From Microcaldota archaeon (lineage in GTDB: Archaea; B1Sed10-29; JACOVT01), in assembly GCA_016177165.1 (NCBI GenBank), contig JACOVT010000015.1:1-8830 (forward strand): DNA of 8,830 nucleotides, given 5' to 3'. Every line of letters starts with the position of its first letter. Position 1 is the stretch's first letter. Below are positions 1-5,887 of the stretch, in pieces. A program made the position numbers and the translations under genes. Under the pieces are notes generated by a model. That model was not told the origin of the DNA. It searched no databases and saw only the letters and a program-made list of their open reading frames with translations.

Positions 1-35
1 CGCCCCCAACGGGATTTGAACCCGTCTCTTAACCT

Positions 36-74
36 TGCCGTCCGTGGGGTTCACGAAGGGGTGAAACCCCTTGT
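36..74 (-). other. 39-nt intron at tRNA position 37/38
   Basis: This interrupts the anticodon loop at the canonical archaeal site, after A37 (75) and before A38 (35). It folds as GGGGTT(T)CAC (70-61) with GTGAACCCC (54-46), closing a CCCTTC loop. An alternative, shorter hairpin AAGGG/CCCTT (72-68 with 60-56) is also possible. Bulges GAA and CAA would flank a central helix of CTGC with ACGG that has three pairs and one mismatch, so the bulge-helix-bulge motif is imperfect and the exact cuts are less sure than the presence of an intron. Confidence 0.7.
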
Positions 75-98
75 TCGCAGGGTTATGTCCTATCCGGG

Positions 99-194
99 CT
101 TTCCAGCTTTTTCCACGAGTAAGCGTTACGCTTTTCCGAGGTTTTTCTCGGTACCGGTGAGACAACGATCTCACCTTTACAGCGGAAAAAGCTC
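99..194 (-). other. 96-nt intron in the tRNA D-loop
   Basis: Removing these bases is what restores a normal D-arm, with exon 1 ending ...GTCTAG and exon 2 starting CCCGG. The intron is closed by a perfect 10-bp stem, AGCTTTTTCC (193-184) with GGAAAAAGCT (114-105). Three hairpins lie inside: GGTGAGA/TCTCACC (175-156), CCGAG/CTCGG (151-136) and AAGCG/CGCTT (133-121). At the ends, two 3-nt bulges (AGG 196-194 and AGC 100-98) flank a 4-position helix GTCT/GGAA with three pairs and one G-A mismatch, giving a relaxed bulge-helix-bulge motif cut as AG^G and AG^C. A one-base shift in both cuts gives the same product. Such non-canonical sites need a broad-specificity endonuclease ((alpha-beta)2 or epsilon2 type in known archaea). 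I found no convincing C/D or H/ACA guide boxes in it. Confidence 0.75.
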
Positions 195-217
195 CTAGAC
201 TATGGGGGCGTACACAG

Positions 218-247
218 AGTTTTTATATGCCGTAGTGCATAAAAGCA
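218..247. promoter_or_regulatory. Probable divergent promoters for tRNA-Arg and zinc-protein gene
   Basis: On the plus strand an A-box-like TTTATATG (222-229) would place transcription start near 251, about 21 nt before the ATG at 273. On the minus strand the CTTTTATGC run (246-238) lies about 33 nt upstream of the tRNA 5' end, so it fits a start near 216 and a short leader; TATAAAAA (227-220) is a closer match to an A-box but sits too near the tRNA. The assignment of each box is inference from spacing. Confidence 0.45.
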
Positions 248-272
248 CTTGCTCTTTCTGAGCGTGACCCTT

Positions 273-425
273 ATGAGGTGTGTTTCTTGCAGGCGCGAGG
301 TAAGCGGGGACTACGTCAGGTTCAAGTGTCCTTCTTGCGGGAATTGCGAAGTTGTGCGCTGTCTCAAGTGCAGGCAGACCAACGTCCACTACAAGTGCGG
401 CGAGTGCAGCTTTGAAGGGCCTTAG
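273..425 (+). CDS. 50-aa archaeal zinc-finger micro-protein (COG2888 / HVO_2753 type)
   Basis: ATG at 273 opens a 50-codon frame ending TAG at 425, too short for most gene callers. The protein has four CxxC pairs (C3/C6, C19/C22, C30/C33, C42/C45) and an extra C25. This is the arrangement of the small archaeal Zn-ribbon proteins annotated as predicted RNA-binding proteins with a function in translation; the Haloferax homologue HVO_2753 is about 60 aa with four CxxC-type motifs forming zinc fingers. The gene directly precedes aEF-1beta, a pairing I recall from other archaea, which supports both the reality of the ORF and a role near translation. A GTGA (264-267) could act as a weak ribosome-binding site. 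The family is known; the molecular role is not settled. Confidence 0.85.
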   Translation: MRCVSCRREVSGDYVRFKCPSCGNCEVVRCLKCRQTNVHYKCGECSFEGP

Positions 426-435
426 CAGCGATACG

Positions 436-443
436 TTTTTAAC
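436..443 (+). promoter_or_regulatory. A-box upstream of aEF-1beta gene
   Basis: TTTTTAAC lies in the 75-bp gap after the zinc-protein gene. A start about 26 nt downstream (near 466) would give a leader of roughly 35 nt containing GGGGTG (487-492), a partial match to the anti-Shine-Dalgarno sequence, 8 nt before ATG 501. So aEF-1beta may have its own promoter in addition to readthrough. Confidence 0.45.
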
Positions 444-500
444 ATTTACTGGTGGCGGGCAAACGGGTTTTTGTTCCTGGTTTGGCGGGGTGTGTTGTTT

Positions 501-755
501 ATGGGAAAAGCGATGATAGTCTATCGGGTGTATCCGCAGGAAGGCTACGACCTGGCGAAGCTCGTGGACGCTATAGGCAGGCTTGACAAGATACGTGGGG
601 TGCAGCGGGAGCCTATCGCTTTCGGGTTGGAGCTGGTGAAGTGCGGGTTCCTGATAGACGACAAGCTTGACAAGCCCGAGGAAATCGAGCAAAAGTTGCG
701 GAAAGTTGATGGGGTCAAGGAAGTCGAGACGCTGGACGTGACGCTGATCTCCTGA
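501..755 (+). CDS. ef1b: Elongation factor 1-beta (archaeal aEF-1beta)
   Basis: The 84-aa product is the guanine nucleotide exchange factor that reloads aEF-1alpha with GTP during elongation, in the cytoplasm. Archaeal versions consist only of the C-terminal exchange domain of eukaryotic EF-1B and run about 85-95 aa, which fits. Diagnostic stretches are the N-terminal beta strand MIVYRVYPQEG, the central REPIAFGLELVK (the PIAFGL segment is the family hallmark) and the C-terminal GVKEVETLDVTLI strand. The frame is open further upstream to a TTG at 471, but homology begins at the ATG at 501 (MGKAMIVY), and a GGGGTG lies in front of it, so that start is chosen. The stop lies 15 bp from the end of the converging gene on the other strand. 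Confidence 0.93.
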   Translation: MGKAMIVYRVYPQEGYDLAKLVDAIGRLDKIRGVQREPIAFGLELVKCGFLIDDKLDKPEEIEQKLRKVDGVKEVETLDVTLIS

Positions 756-770
756 AAACCCCGGTGCAGC

Positions 771-1172
771 CTACGCCCGCGGGCGCCGGATCTTCTTGAC
801 TTTTACCACGGGGCGTCTGGTGGCTACCAAATGGTCGAGCTCGTTTTGCACGTACTGTCTTATTTCTGCCACGAGCGGCTTTATGCCCCTGCGCCCCGCC
901 CTCGCCGGCATTTGTGCGATGCGCTCTTGCAAGTGCGAAAGAACTCCACGGGCCCGATCGGGGTCGCGCGCCTTGAGGTTTTGAAACCGCCATAAAAAGC
1001 CGGGGTTGAGAACAAACTGGTCTTTAGCTGGTTGGCCTTGCAATCCACTTATGGCGCGGCGTATTTCATCAAACGTTTCAGGGTGCGTTGTCTGGAACTC
1101 TGTCACGCCTGCGGCTGCATCAAACCTGTTGAATGGGGGTTGCAGTGCATTTAGGAATTCCTTTCTTCGCAT
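771..1172 (-). CDS. Unrecognised basic protein, 133 aa
   Basis: I do not recognise this protein. It has no cysteine, no membrane segment and no signal peptide. The middle (about residues 30-110) looks alpha-helical and charged, and the last ten residues (KVKKIRRPRA) are strongly basic, which would suit nucleic-acid or ribosome contact, though that is only a guess from charge. It lies downstream of the Mut7-C gene on the same strand and is probably cotranscribed. ATG 1172 lies inside the upstream gene, giving a 53-nt overlap in another frame. An alternative GTG at 1106 (codon 23) begins 13 nt after the upstream stop and would remove the overlap. It is probably a real gene because it fills the interval with no competing frame of better quality, but the start is unsettled. 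Confidence 0.65.
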   Translation of the reverse strand: MRRKEFLNALQPPFNRFDAAAGVTEFQTTHPETFDEIRRAISGLQGQPAKDQFVLNPGFLWRFQNLKARDPDRARGVLSHLQERIAQMPARAGRRGIKPLVAEIRQYVQNELDHLVATRRPVVKVKKIRRPRA

Positions 1173-1590
1173 GTAACTGTTCGGCCGTGCGGGTTATTTT
1201 AACCCAGTGGCTGCCGCGCCAATATGCGTGCCCGCATTTTTGGCAGCGCCAGAACAAGCAGGAGCGCACGCGCTCGGGAATGGAAATCGGCCTGGCTGTT
1301 CTTGTCAGTTTTCCGTTGCACAGCGGGCAACGGGTTCCGCGCGGGAAACCGGACTTGAGCTTTAGCGCGCCGAATACTTCTTGGAGCTGGCCTTCGATGT
1401 CGTGCGAGAGCACGTACACGGCTTTTGGTTGTCTGGCTAGGCGCTTGTCCCGCGTTAGGAGAATGCGACCTTTCGACTTTTTTGTTACCATTGCATCAGG
1501 CGTCTTGGAGTCGAATAGAATGGTGTCGAACCCGAGTATGCGCAGCCAGCGTGCCAGCTTTCCGAGCATGGCATCGCAGGCAAGCTTCAT
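1120..1590 (-). CDS. Mut7-C (DUF82) PIN-like RNase domain protein with zinc ribbon
   Basis: The 156-aa protein matches the archaeal/bacterial Mut7-C family (COG1656), named for the C-terminal domain of animal Mut-7 exonucleases and predicted to be a PIN-fold nuclease. The N-terminal half shows the family opening KLACDAMLGKLARWLRILG with acidic D6, then acidic D22/D27 and the TRD motif (D48) that would complete a metal site. The C-terminal half is a zinc ribbon with C88/C91 and C116/C119, closing with the typical YWRGSHW segment (124-129). ATG 1590 directly begins the conserved motif; no Shine-Dalgarno sequence is visible and an A-box 26 bp upstream points to leaderless translation. It heads a two-gene minus-strand unit with the unrecognised 133-aa gene. 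Family assignment is strong; substrate is unknown. Confidence 0.88.
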   Translation of the reverse strand: MKLACDAMLGKLARWLRILGFDTILFDSKTPDAMVTKKSKGRILLTRDKRLARQPKAVYVLSHDIEGQLQEVFGALKLKSGFPRGTRCPLCNGKLTRTARPISIPERVRSCLFWRCQKCGHAYWRGSHWVKITRTAEQLHAKKGIPKCTATPIQQV

Positions 1591-1603
1591 GCTGTAGAAA
1601 GGG

Positions 1604-1620
1604 ATTAAATGGCTAAAAAC
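1604..1620. promoter_or_regulatory. Divergent, probably leaderless, promoters for Mut7-C gene and rad50
   Basis: The 41-bp gap between ATG 1590 (minus) and GTG 1632 (plus) holds ATTAAATG (1604-1611, plus), centred about 25 bp before the rad50 GTG, and TTTTTAG (1619-1613, minus), centred 26 bp before the Mut7-C ATG. Both distances equal the archaeal A-box-to-start spacing, so both mRNAs would begin at or next to their start codons. Neither gene shows a good Shine-Dalgarno sequence, which agrees. Confidence 0.6.
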
Positions 1621-1631
1621 GGTAACCTGTC

Positions 1632-3908
1632 GTGATAACCCGCCTAGCGCTGCACAATTGGCGCTCCCACGAGAACACCGAGCTTGCGTTTGGCAAGGGC
1701 ACGAACGTGATTGTCGGCGCCATGGGTTCTGGCAAGAGCTCTGCCATCAACGGCATATGTTTCGGGTTGTTTGGCACGTTCCCGGACTTGCAGTCGCGGA
1801 AGCTGCGGTTGGATGACGTGGTGATGAACAAGCCCGCTCGCAAGCAGGAAGCCTCTGTCACCGTGGACTTCGTGGCTGGCGGTAAGACTTACTCGGTAAC
1901 GCGCCGTATCAAGCGCGGAAAGAGCGCGGCCGCGTCAACGGCCGAGCTGCGGCTTGATGGAAACCTCGTGGAGGGGCCACAGCCTTCGCGCGTGGACGAG
2001 AAGGTGTCCGAGTTGTTGAAGCTGGACTATGACCTTTTTTCGCGCGCTGTTTACAGCGAGCAGAATGCGATAGACTACTTCTTGGAGATTCCGAAGGGCC
2101 AGCGCAAGCAGAAGATAGATGAATTGTTGAAGATTTCAAAGTTTGAGAACGCGCGCAAGACGCTCGGGACGGTGATCACGCGGTTGCGCGACCTGGTGAG
2201 CGAGGCGCAGCGGACTGCATCTGCTGTTCCGGACTTTTCAGAGCTGCCAAAGCTGAGGCAAGCTGTGGTTGACGGTGAGCTGGTGCTAGTAAACTTGGAA
2301 AACCGGATAGTATCCATACTGTCTGCCGTGGTGCTGGCAAAGGAAGAGCTGGGCACGCTGAGGCTCAAGGAGCGCGAGTTCAGGGAGTTAAGTGGCTTGG
2401 CCCAGTCTGCCGAGGGAGCGGCCCGGCTTTTGGAGGAGAAGCTTGCAAGGCTGGAAAAGTCCAGCGTCACGCCTGTCGAGCTGCGCGTCAAGATGGATGA
2501 ATTGAGGAAGGAGCGTGATGACGCCGTTGCGGCCCAGACGGGCATACAAAAGCTCGAGAAAGAGTATGAGCGGGAAAATGCAGTTTCTAATGGCGCGTTC
2601 GCCGACGTGGAGCGCTTGGAGAAAAAACTCTCCTCGCTTGCAAAGGATGACGCTGCGGAGTTGCAGGCTCGCATTGCCTTGCTGGAATCTGCGGCTCAAA
2701 AGATGGCGGGCGAGGCATTCAGCGCAAGGCATGAAATAGCACAGCTTTCCGGCGAGCTGGAGGCGCTGCACCGTGGTGGCGAACGCTGCCCTGTCTGCGA
2801 GACGAGGCTGGCTCCGGAGAAGGCTGGCGAAATCAAGGCATCCAAGGCTGTGCGGGTCAGGCAGCTCGAGGCAAGCGTGCGCGCCTGCGAAGAGGCTCTT
2901 GCGAAGCTAAACTCGGAGAAGGTATCGCTTGGCGAAAGGCTCACTGCAGCCCAGCAGGCTGCGGGCGAAAGAGTGGCTATTGAGGCAAGTCTGGCGGCGC
3001 TGCGCTCAACCTTGGAGAAGAGCGCGCGCAGGCAGAAGGAGATAACCACTGCGCTGGCCGACATGCGGCTGCCGCGCAAGCCCGAGGAGATAGACGTTGA
3101 GCTGCGGGTGCTTGAAAAGGCGCTGGAATATCATGAGGCAGAGCAGGAGCTGCGCGACAAGAAGGAGACCGCGCGGTTGGCTCGCGAAAAGGCCGCGGCC
3201 GTAAGGTATGACGAAAATGAAGAGGCCAAGGCTGCAGATAATCTTAAGGAGCTCGAGAAGCAGCTTGCCCTGTCACGGCAGGAGCAGCGCTCTTCCAGGA
3301 GTCTTTTGGAAGAGCGTCGAAAGCGCATGTCAGAGCTAGCTGCTGTCAAGGAGCGGGCCGAGCAGGCCGCACGGGAGTCGCATGAGATGCAGGAGAGCGT
3401 TGCAGGCTTTGAGCAGTTGCAAAAGGCGTTGCAGGATGTCCAGTCATCGTTGCGGCAGGAGTTCACCGAGGAGACAAATGTCGCGTTGACGGAAGTGTGG
3501 CGGCACGTCTACCCTTACATGGACTACCTTGCGCTACGCCTTGGAGTGGACGACAGCGGCGACTACGTGTTGCAGTTGAACAGCCGCAACGGCGATTGGG
3601 TTGGTGTGGAGGGAATAACCAGCGGTGGTGAAAGGAGCACAGCCTGCCTTGCTCTACGTATTGCGCTGTCGCTCGTCCTCACACAAAACTTGTCGTGGCT
3701 CGTGCTTGACGAGCCGACGCACAACTTGGACAAGAACGGGATACGCGAACTCGCCAGGACGTTGCGCGACCACCTACCTAAACTTGTGGATCAGGTTTTT
3801 ATCATTACCCATGAAGAAGAGCTCGAGAGCGCGGCTTCGGGCAACCTGTACAGGTTTGAGAGGGAGAAGGAGAGGGACGAGCCCACGCGCATAATGGTTG
3901 AGGGCTAG
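1632..3908 (+). CDS. rad50: DNA double-strand break repair ATPase Rad50
   Basis: The 758-aa protein is the ABC/SMC-type ATPase that with Mre11 binds and tethers broken DNA ends. The N-terminal ATPase lobe (about 1-170) has Walker A GAMGSGKSS (29-37) and a Q-loop YSEQN (141-145). A long charged coiled coil runs to the zinc hook CPVC (386-389), almost exactly mid-protein, and returns to the C-terminal lobe. That lobe has the signature SGGER (664-668), Walker B LVLDEP with D693/E694, D-loop NLDKN and H-loop H727. An in-frame TAA at 1623 means GTG 1632 is the first possible start, and homology begins there. At 758 aa with the hook at 386 it is shorter than P. furiosus Rad50 (882 aa, hook near 444), implying arms shorter by some tens of residues. 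No mre11 adjoins it. A bacterial-type SbcC is less likely given the size and context. Confidence 0.95.
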   Translation: MITRLALHNWRSHENTELAFGKGTNVIVGAMGSGKSSAINGICFGLFGTFPDLQSRKLRLDDVVMNKPARKQEASVTVDFVAGGKTYSVTRRIKRGKSAAASTAELRLDGNLVEGPQPSRVDEKVSELLKLDYDLFSRAVYSEQNAIDYFLEIPKGQRKQKIDELLKISKFENARKTLGTVITRLRDLVSEAQRTASAVPDFSELPKLRQAVVDGELVLVNLENRIVSILSAVVLAKEELGTLRLKEREFRELSGLAQSAEGAARLLEEKLARLEKSSVTPVELRVKMDELRKERDDAVAAQTGIQKLEKEYERENAVSNGAFADVERLEKKLSSLAKDDAAELQARIALLESAAQKMAGEAFSARHEIAQLSGELEALHRGGERCPVCETRLAPEKAGEIKASKAVRVRQLEASVRACEEALAKLNSEKVSLGERLTAAQQAAGERVAIEASLAALRSTLEKSARRQKEITTALADMRLPRKPEEIDVELRVLEKALEYHEAEQELRDKKETARLAREKAAAVRYDENEEAKAADNLKELEKQLALSRQEQRSSRSLLEERRKRMSELAAVKERAEQAARESHEMQESVAGFEQLQKALQDVQSSLRQEFTEETNVALTEVWRHVYPYMDYLALRLGVDDSGDYVLQLNSRNGDWVGVEGITSGGERSTACLALRIALSLVLTQNLSWLVLDEPTHNLDKNGIRELARTLRDHLPKLVDQVFIITHEEELESAASGNLYRFEREKERDEPTRIMVEG

Positions 3909-4111
3909 GCAGCCGCCTGCTCTGCGCGTTTCGTCTTGACCATCTTGACTATTATGCCGGCAATGATGTTGCGGGATATCTTGTCGTTGAATATGTGGAG
4001 CGTGTCAAGGAAGCGCTTGTTCTGGTCGAAGTTGTCCGAGAACCTGTCTTGGAACATTTCGAAGAGCTTTTCGGCTTTCCTACGAAGCACGCTGCTTCTT
4101 TGTTTTCCCAT
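3905..4111 (-). CDS. rps17e: 30S ribosomal protein eS17 (S17e)
   Basis: The 68-aa basic protein matches archaeal/eukaryotic eS17, a small-subunit protein of about 60-70 aa in archaea. Recognisable parts are the N-terminal helix VLRRKAEKLFEMFQDRF, the segment DNFDQNKRFLD, and the C-terminal KISRNIIAGIIVKMV, which corresponds to the K(I/V)RNRIAGYITR region. The frame opens at a GTG at 4120, but family members begin MGx(I/V)R, so ATG 4111 (MGKQRSS) is preferred. It overlaps the end of rpoK by 32 nt in another frame, suggesting translational coupling. Its TAG stop (complement of 3905-3907) shares a CTAG with the rad50 stop. The tail KRAEQAAA is a short extra. Confidence 0.9.
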   Translation of the reverse strand: MGKQRSSVLRRKAEKLFEMFQDRFSDNFDQNKRFLDTLHIFNDKISRNIIAGIIVKMVKTKRAEQAAA

Positions 4112-4337
4112 AAAGTTCACTCACGTTCACGAGTTCTCTAGAGCCACCCGGGAGGCTCCGCACCACGGTGAGGGGTAGGACTCCTTCCTCGAGCTCGCGC
4201 ATCGCCACATCGGCCGCGTTCTTCAGGTTTCCGGAGTTTTTCAGCATTATGGGAGCGCCCATCGATACCTGTAACGCGCGGGCTCCAAGCACCCTGGCAA
4301 GCTCAAAACGAGTCAGAGTCAACTGCCTTTCAGTCAT
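4080..4337 (-). CDS. rpoK: DNA-directed RNA polymerase subunit K (Rpo6)
   Basis: This is the archaeal counterpart of Rpb6/omega, a small subunit that stabilises the largest RNA polymerase subunits. The core LTRFELARVLGARALQVSMGAP (about 8-29) carries the hallmark TR(Y/F)E-ARxxGARALQ-xMGAP, and AMRELEEGVLPLTVVRSLPGG (45-65) matches the second helix and terminal PxxVxR strand. At 85 aa it is longer than the usual 55-60 aa, with a tail of about 20 residues after the core. ATG 4337 is chosen because it lies just before the conserved motif; the frame is open far upstream but there overlaps herA and its own promoter. A TTTAAAAAG A-box at 4383-4375 gives a predicted leader of about 16 nt. Its last 32 nt overlap rps17e. 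Confidence 0.92.
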   Translation of the reverse strand: MTERQLTLTRFELARVLGARALQVSMGAPIMLKNSGNLKNAADVAMRELEEGVLPLTVVRSLPGGSRELVNVSELYGKTKKQRAS

Positions 4338-4374
4338 ATGGATCAAAACTAGCGTGAGTATTCTGCGCGCGAGG

Positions 4375-4383
4375 CTTTTTAAA
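4375..4383 (-). promoter_or_regulatory. A-box for rpoK-rps17e
   Basis: TTTAAAAAG on the minus strand is centred about 42 bp upstream of the rpoK ATG and immediately after the herA stop codon (4393-4391). It predicts a start near 4353, so rpoK-rps17e can be transcribed independently of nurA-herA although all four lie on one strand. Confidence 0.6.
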
Positions 4384-4390
4384 CGTGCTG

Positions 4391-5887
4391 CTACATGAAC
4401 GCGGCCGCGTCTGCCGCGCGGGTGAGTCTCGACGAGGCGAACTCGCCAGCCATCTCCTCTAGCGTCTTGGAAGGGCGGGACTCTTGCGAGCGGCGCTGCC
4501 TTACTTTGATAAATAGTGGGAACCGCACGGCCTCTCCCACGATCAGGGCTTCGCCAACCTGAAGGGTGGTTATCGAGTCCAACGAAGAGCGGTCGAGGGC
4601 TTCGCACGACTCGCCGATGTGCTTGATGTCATAAGGGTTGGTAACTCGCAGGATGACAACCGAGTTGCACTGGCTGAGCGCCGTTGTGGAAAGTTGGATG
4701 GGCCGCTGCGAGATGAGGCAGAGCGATGCGCCGAACTTGCGGCCTTCGCGCGCTATTGTCTCTATTATATCGCGCGAGAGCGAGTCACCGGACGTTGCGC
4801 CTTCGCGGCAGAACTGGTGCGCCTCCTCTACTATGAGCAGGAAAGGAGGTATGCTGTTGGCGCGGCGCTTGTTGAACAGCTGGCCCGCAATGTAGGATAG
4901 GATCATTTGCTTCTTGCGCGAGTCAATCATCTCCCCGAGGTCGAGTATTGACAGGTTGCCGACGTTCGCCAGCTTTGCAACATCCATGCCATGCTTGTCA
5001 AAAAGGTTTGTGGCGTCAAGGCCGGACAGCCACGCAACGAGCGCTTCTGCCACCAACTCGTTCATCTTCGAGTCGTTCTCGACGCGCTTGACCAGTTCTT
5101 GCATGTCGTACGGGCCGGAACCTTCCCTCATTGCGTGGCGCGCTTCCTCGATCACGCGGCGCAGCTCCCTCTTTTGTGGGGCGCTCGCGTCCGGTATCAG
5201 CGTGAAAAAGTCGTGCGGAGACAATGAGGATACTGGAAGCTTCAGGTCTTCGCCGCGAATCACTCTCACGCGCCCTCGAACCGTGGTATCGTCGGCGAGC
5301 GAGCTGTATTCGCCGTGCACGTCAACGAGCACAACGGCAGGCGTCTGCTCCTGCTTTCTAGAGAGCAGCTCTTCCAGAATCACTGACGTCAGGTAGCTCT
5401 TGCCTGCCCCGGACATGGCGAGTATTGCAACGTGCTTCTGGAACAGGCGCGAGACAGGCACGCGCACGTCAAGGTCGTGGTGTTCCACGCTCCCAATGTG
5501 GAGGCCGCCTTGCTCGAACCCAAGGAACACTTGCAGCAGGTCGTTGCCTGCCTTGCCTACCTTCGTGCCCGGAGAAGGCGCCGTGGTCGCACGCAGTACG
5601 CGGCCATCCTTTAGCAGGCCGTGGACTTGACACGTGGCAAGCAGGTATTCCCACTCGCCCGTGGGGAAGCGAGCTGACAAGTCAACTCCGGCGCGGTCAG
5701 ACTGGTGGACGTTCTCTGCTTCCGAGTAGTAGCGGTTGTCTTTGCGCAAATCTGTTATCATGGCAAGCCCGCGGCCGCCATCTAGCTCGTACTCGACGAA
5801 CGAGTTCTTGTCAACGCGCGCGGACGACAAGAAGCAGAACTGCGATGGCGTTGGCCCCTCTTCGGTTGCGATGATCCTTCCGAGCAT
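4391..5887 (-). CDS. herA: DNA double-strand break repair helicase/translocase HerA
   Basis: The 498-aa protein is the hexameric ATP-driven DNA translocase that works with NurA nuclease, alongside Mre11-Rad50, to resect broken ends into 3' single strands. The N-terminal part (about 1-115) is the beta-rich HAS-barrel region that docks NurA. The FtsK/VirD4-like ATPase domain shows Walker A AMSGAGKS (157-164), the VDVHGEY strand (188-194, a HerA hallmark), Walker B LLIVEEAH (350-357, with catalytic E355) and SQRP (393-396) followed by STTALSQCNS. Length is typical of archaeal HerA (about 490-600). ATG 5887 overlaps the nurA stop as TAATG, a tight translational coupling expected for two subunits of one complex. 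The final alanine-rich AADAAAFM is probably a disordered tail. Confidence 0.95.
   Translation of the reverse strand: MLGRIIATEEGPTPSQFCFLSSARVDKNSFVEYELDGGRGLAMITDLRKDNRYYSEAENVHQSDRAGVDLSARFPTGEWEYLLATCQVHGLLKDGRVLRATTAPSPGTKVGKAGNDLLQVFLGFEQGGLHIGSVEHHDLDVRVPVSRLFQKHVAILAMSGAGKSYLTSVILEELLSRKQEQTPAVVLVDVHGEYSSLADDTTVRGRVRVIRGEDLKLPVSSLSPHDFFTLIPDASAPQKRELRRVIEEARHAMREGSGPYDMQELVKRVENDSKMNELVAEALVAWLSGLDATNLFDKHGMDVAKLANVGNLSILDLGEMIDSRKKQMILSYIAGQLFNKRRANSIPPFLLIVEEAHQFCREGATSGDSLSRDIIETIAREGRKFGASLCLISQRPIQLSTTALSQCNSVVILRVTNPYDIKHIGESCEALDRSSLDSITTLQVGEALIVGEAVRFPLFIKVRQRRSQESRPSKTLEEMAGEFASSRLTRAADAAAFM

Larger units (their letters stand above)
1..209 (-). tRNA. tRNA-Arg(GCG) with two introns
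   Basis: The acceptor stem pairs GCCCCCA (209-203) with TGGGGGC (8-2), with G73 at position 1. The T-arm is a perfect 5-bp stem (25-21 with 14-10 approximately) around TTCAAAT. Joining 209-195, 98-75 and 35-1 gives a 74-nt cloverleaf. Its D-stem is GTCT/GGAC, its D-loop AGCCCGGATA, and its anticodon stem TAACC/GGTTA with loop CTGCGAA, so the anticodon is GCG (78-76), which reads CGC and CGU. A20 in the D-loop is an arginine identity base and agrees with the anticodon. No CCA can be judged because the window ends at base 73. If the second intron were cut elsewhere the anticodon could read otherwise (for example GCC or GGC), but the canonical 37/38 cut and the D-loop both favour Arg. Splicing would be by the archaeal tRNA endonuclease and RtcB ligase. 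Confidence 0.85.

Noticed and set aside
56..72. A hairpin with loop GTTTCAC that looks like a tRNA-Glu(TTC) anticodon arm.
   Set aside because: It lies inside the 39-nt intron. The surrounding bases only make a cloverleaf when it is removed, giving TAACC/GGTTA and anticodon GCG, and base 32 would be an unusual G.
195..692. A 165-aa open frame on the minus strand.
   Set aside because: It is antisense to the four-CxxC zinc protein and aEF-1beta, both recognised families, and has no recognisable features of its own.
1133..1597. A 154-aa plus-strand open frame opposite the Mut7-C gene.
   Set aside because: It mirrors the Mut7-C frame, which has clear family motifs; the mirrored protein shows none.
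1818..1826. GTGATGA resembling a box C of a C/D guide RNA.
   Set aside because: It is inside the rad50 coding frame and no D box or C'/D' pair at suitable spacing was seen.
4338..4607. A 90-codon upstream extension of rpoK.
   Set aside because: It runs through the rpoK promoter and the end of herA out of frame, and RpoK homology starts after ATG 4337.
5469..5654. Short frames on both strands inside herA (for example at 5400-5654).
   Set aside because: They are shadows of the GC-rich herA frame and contain no recognisable domain.
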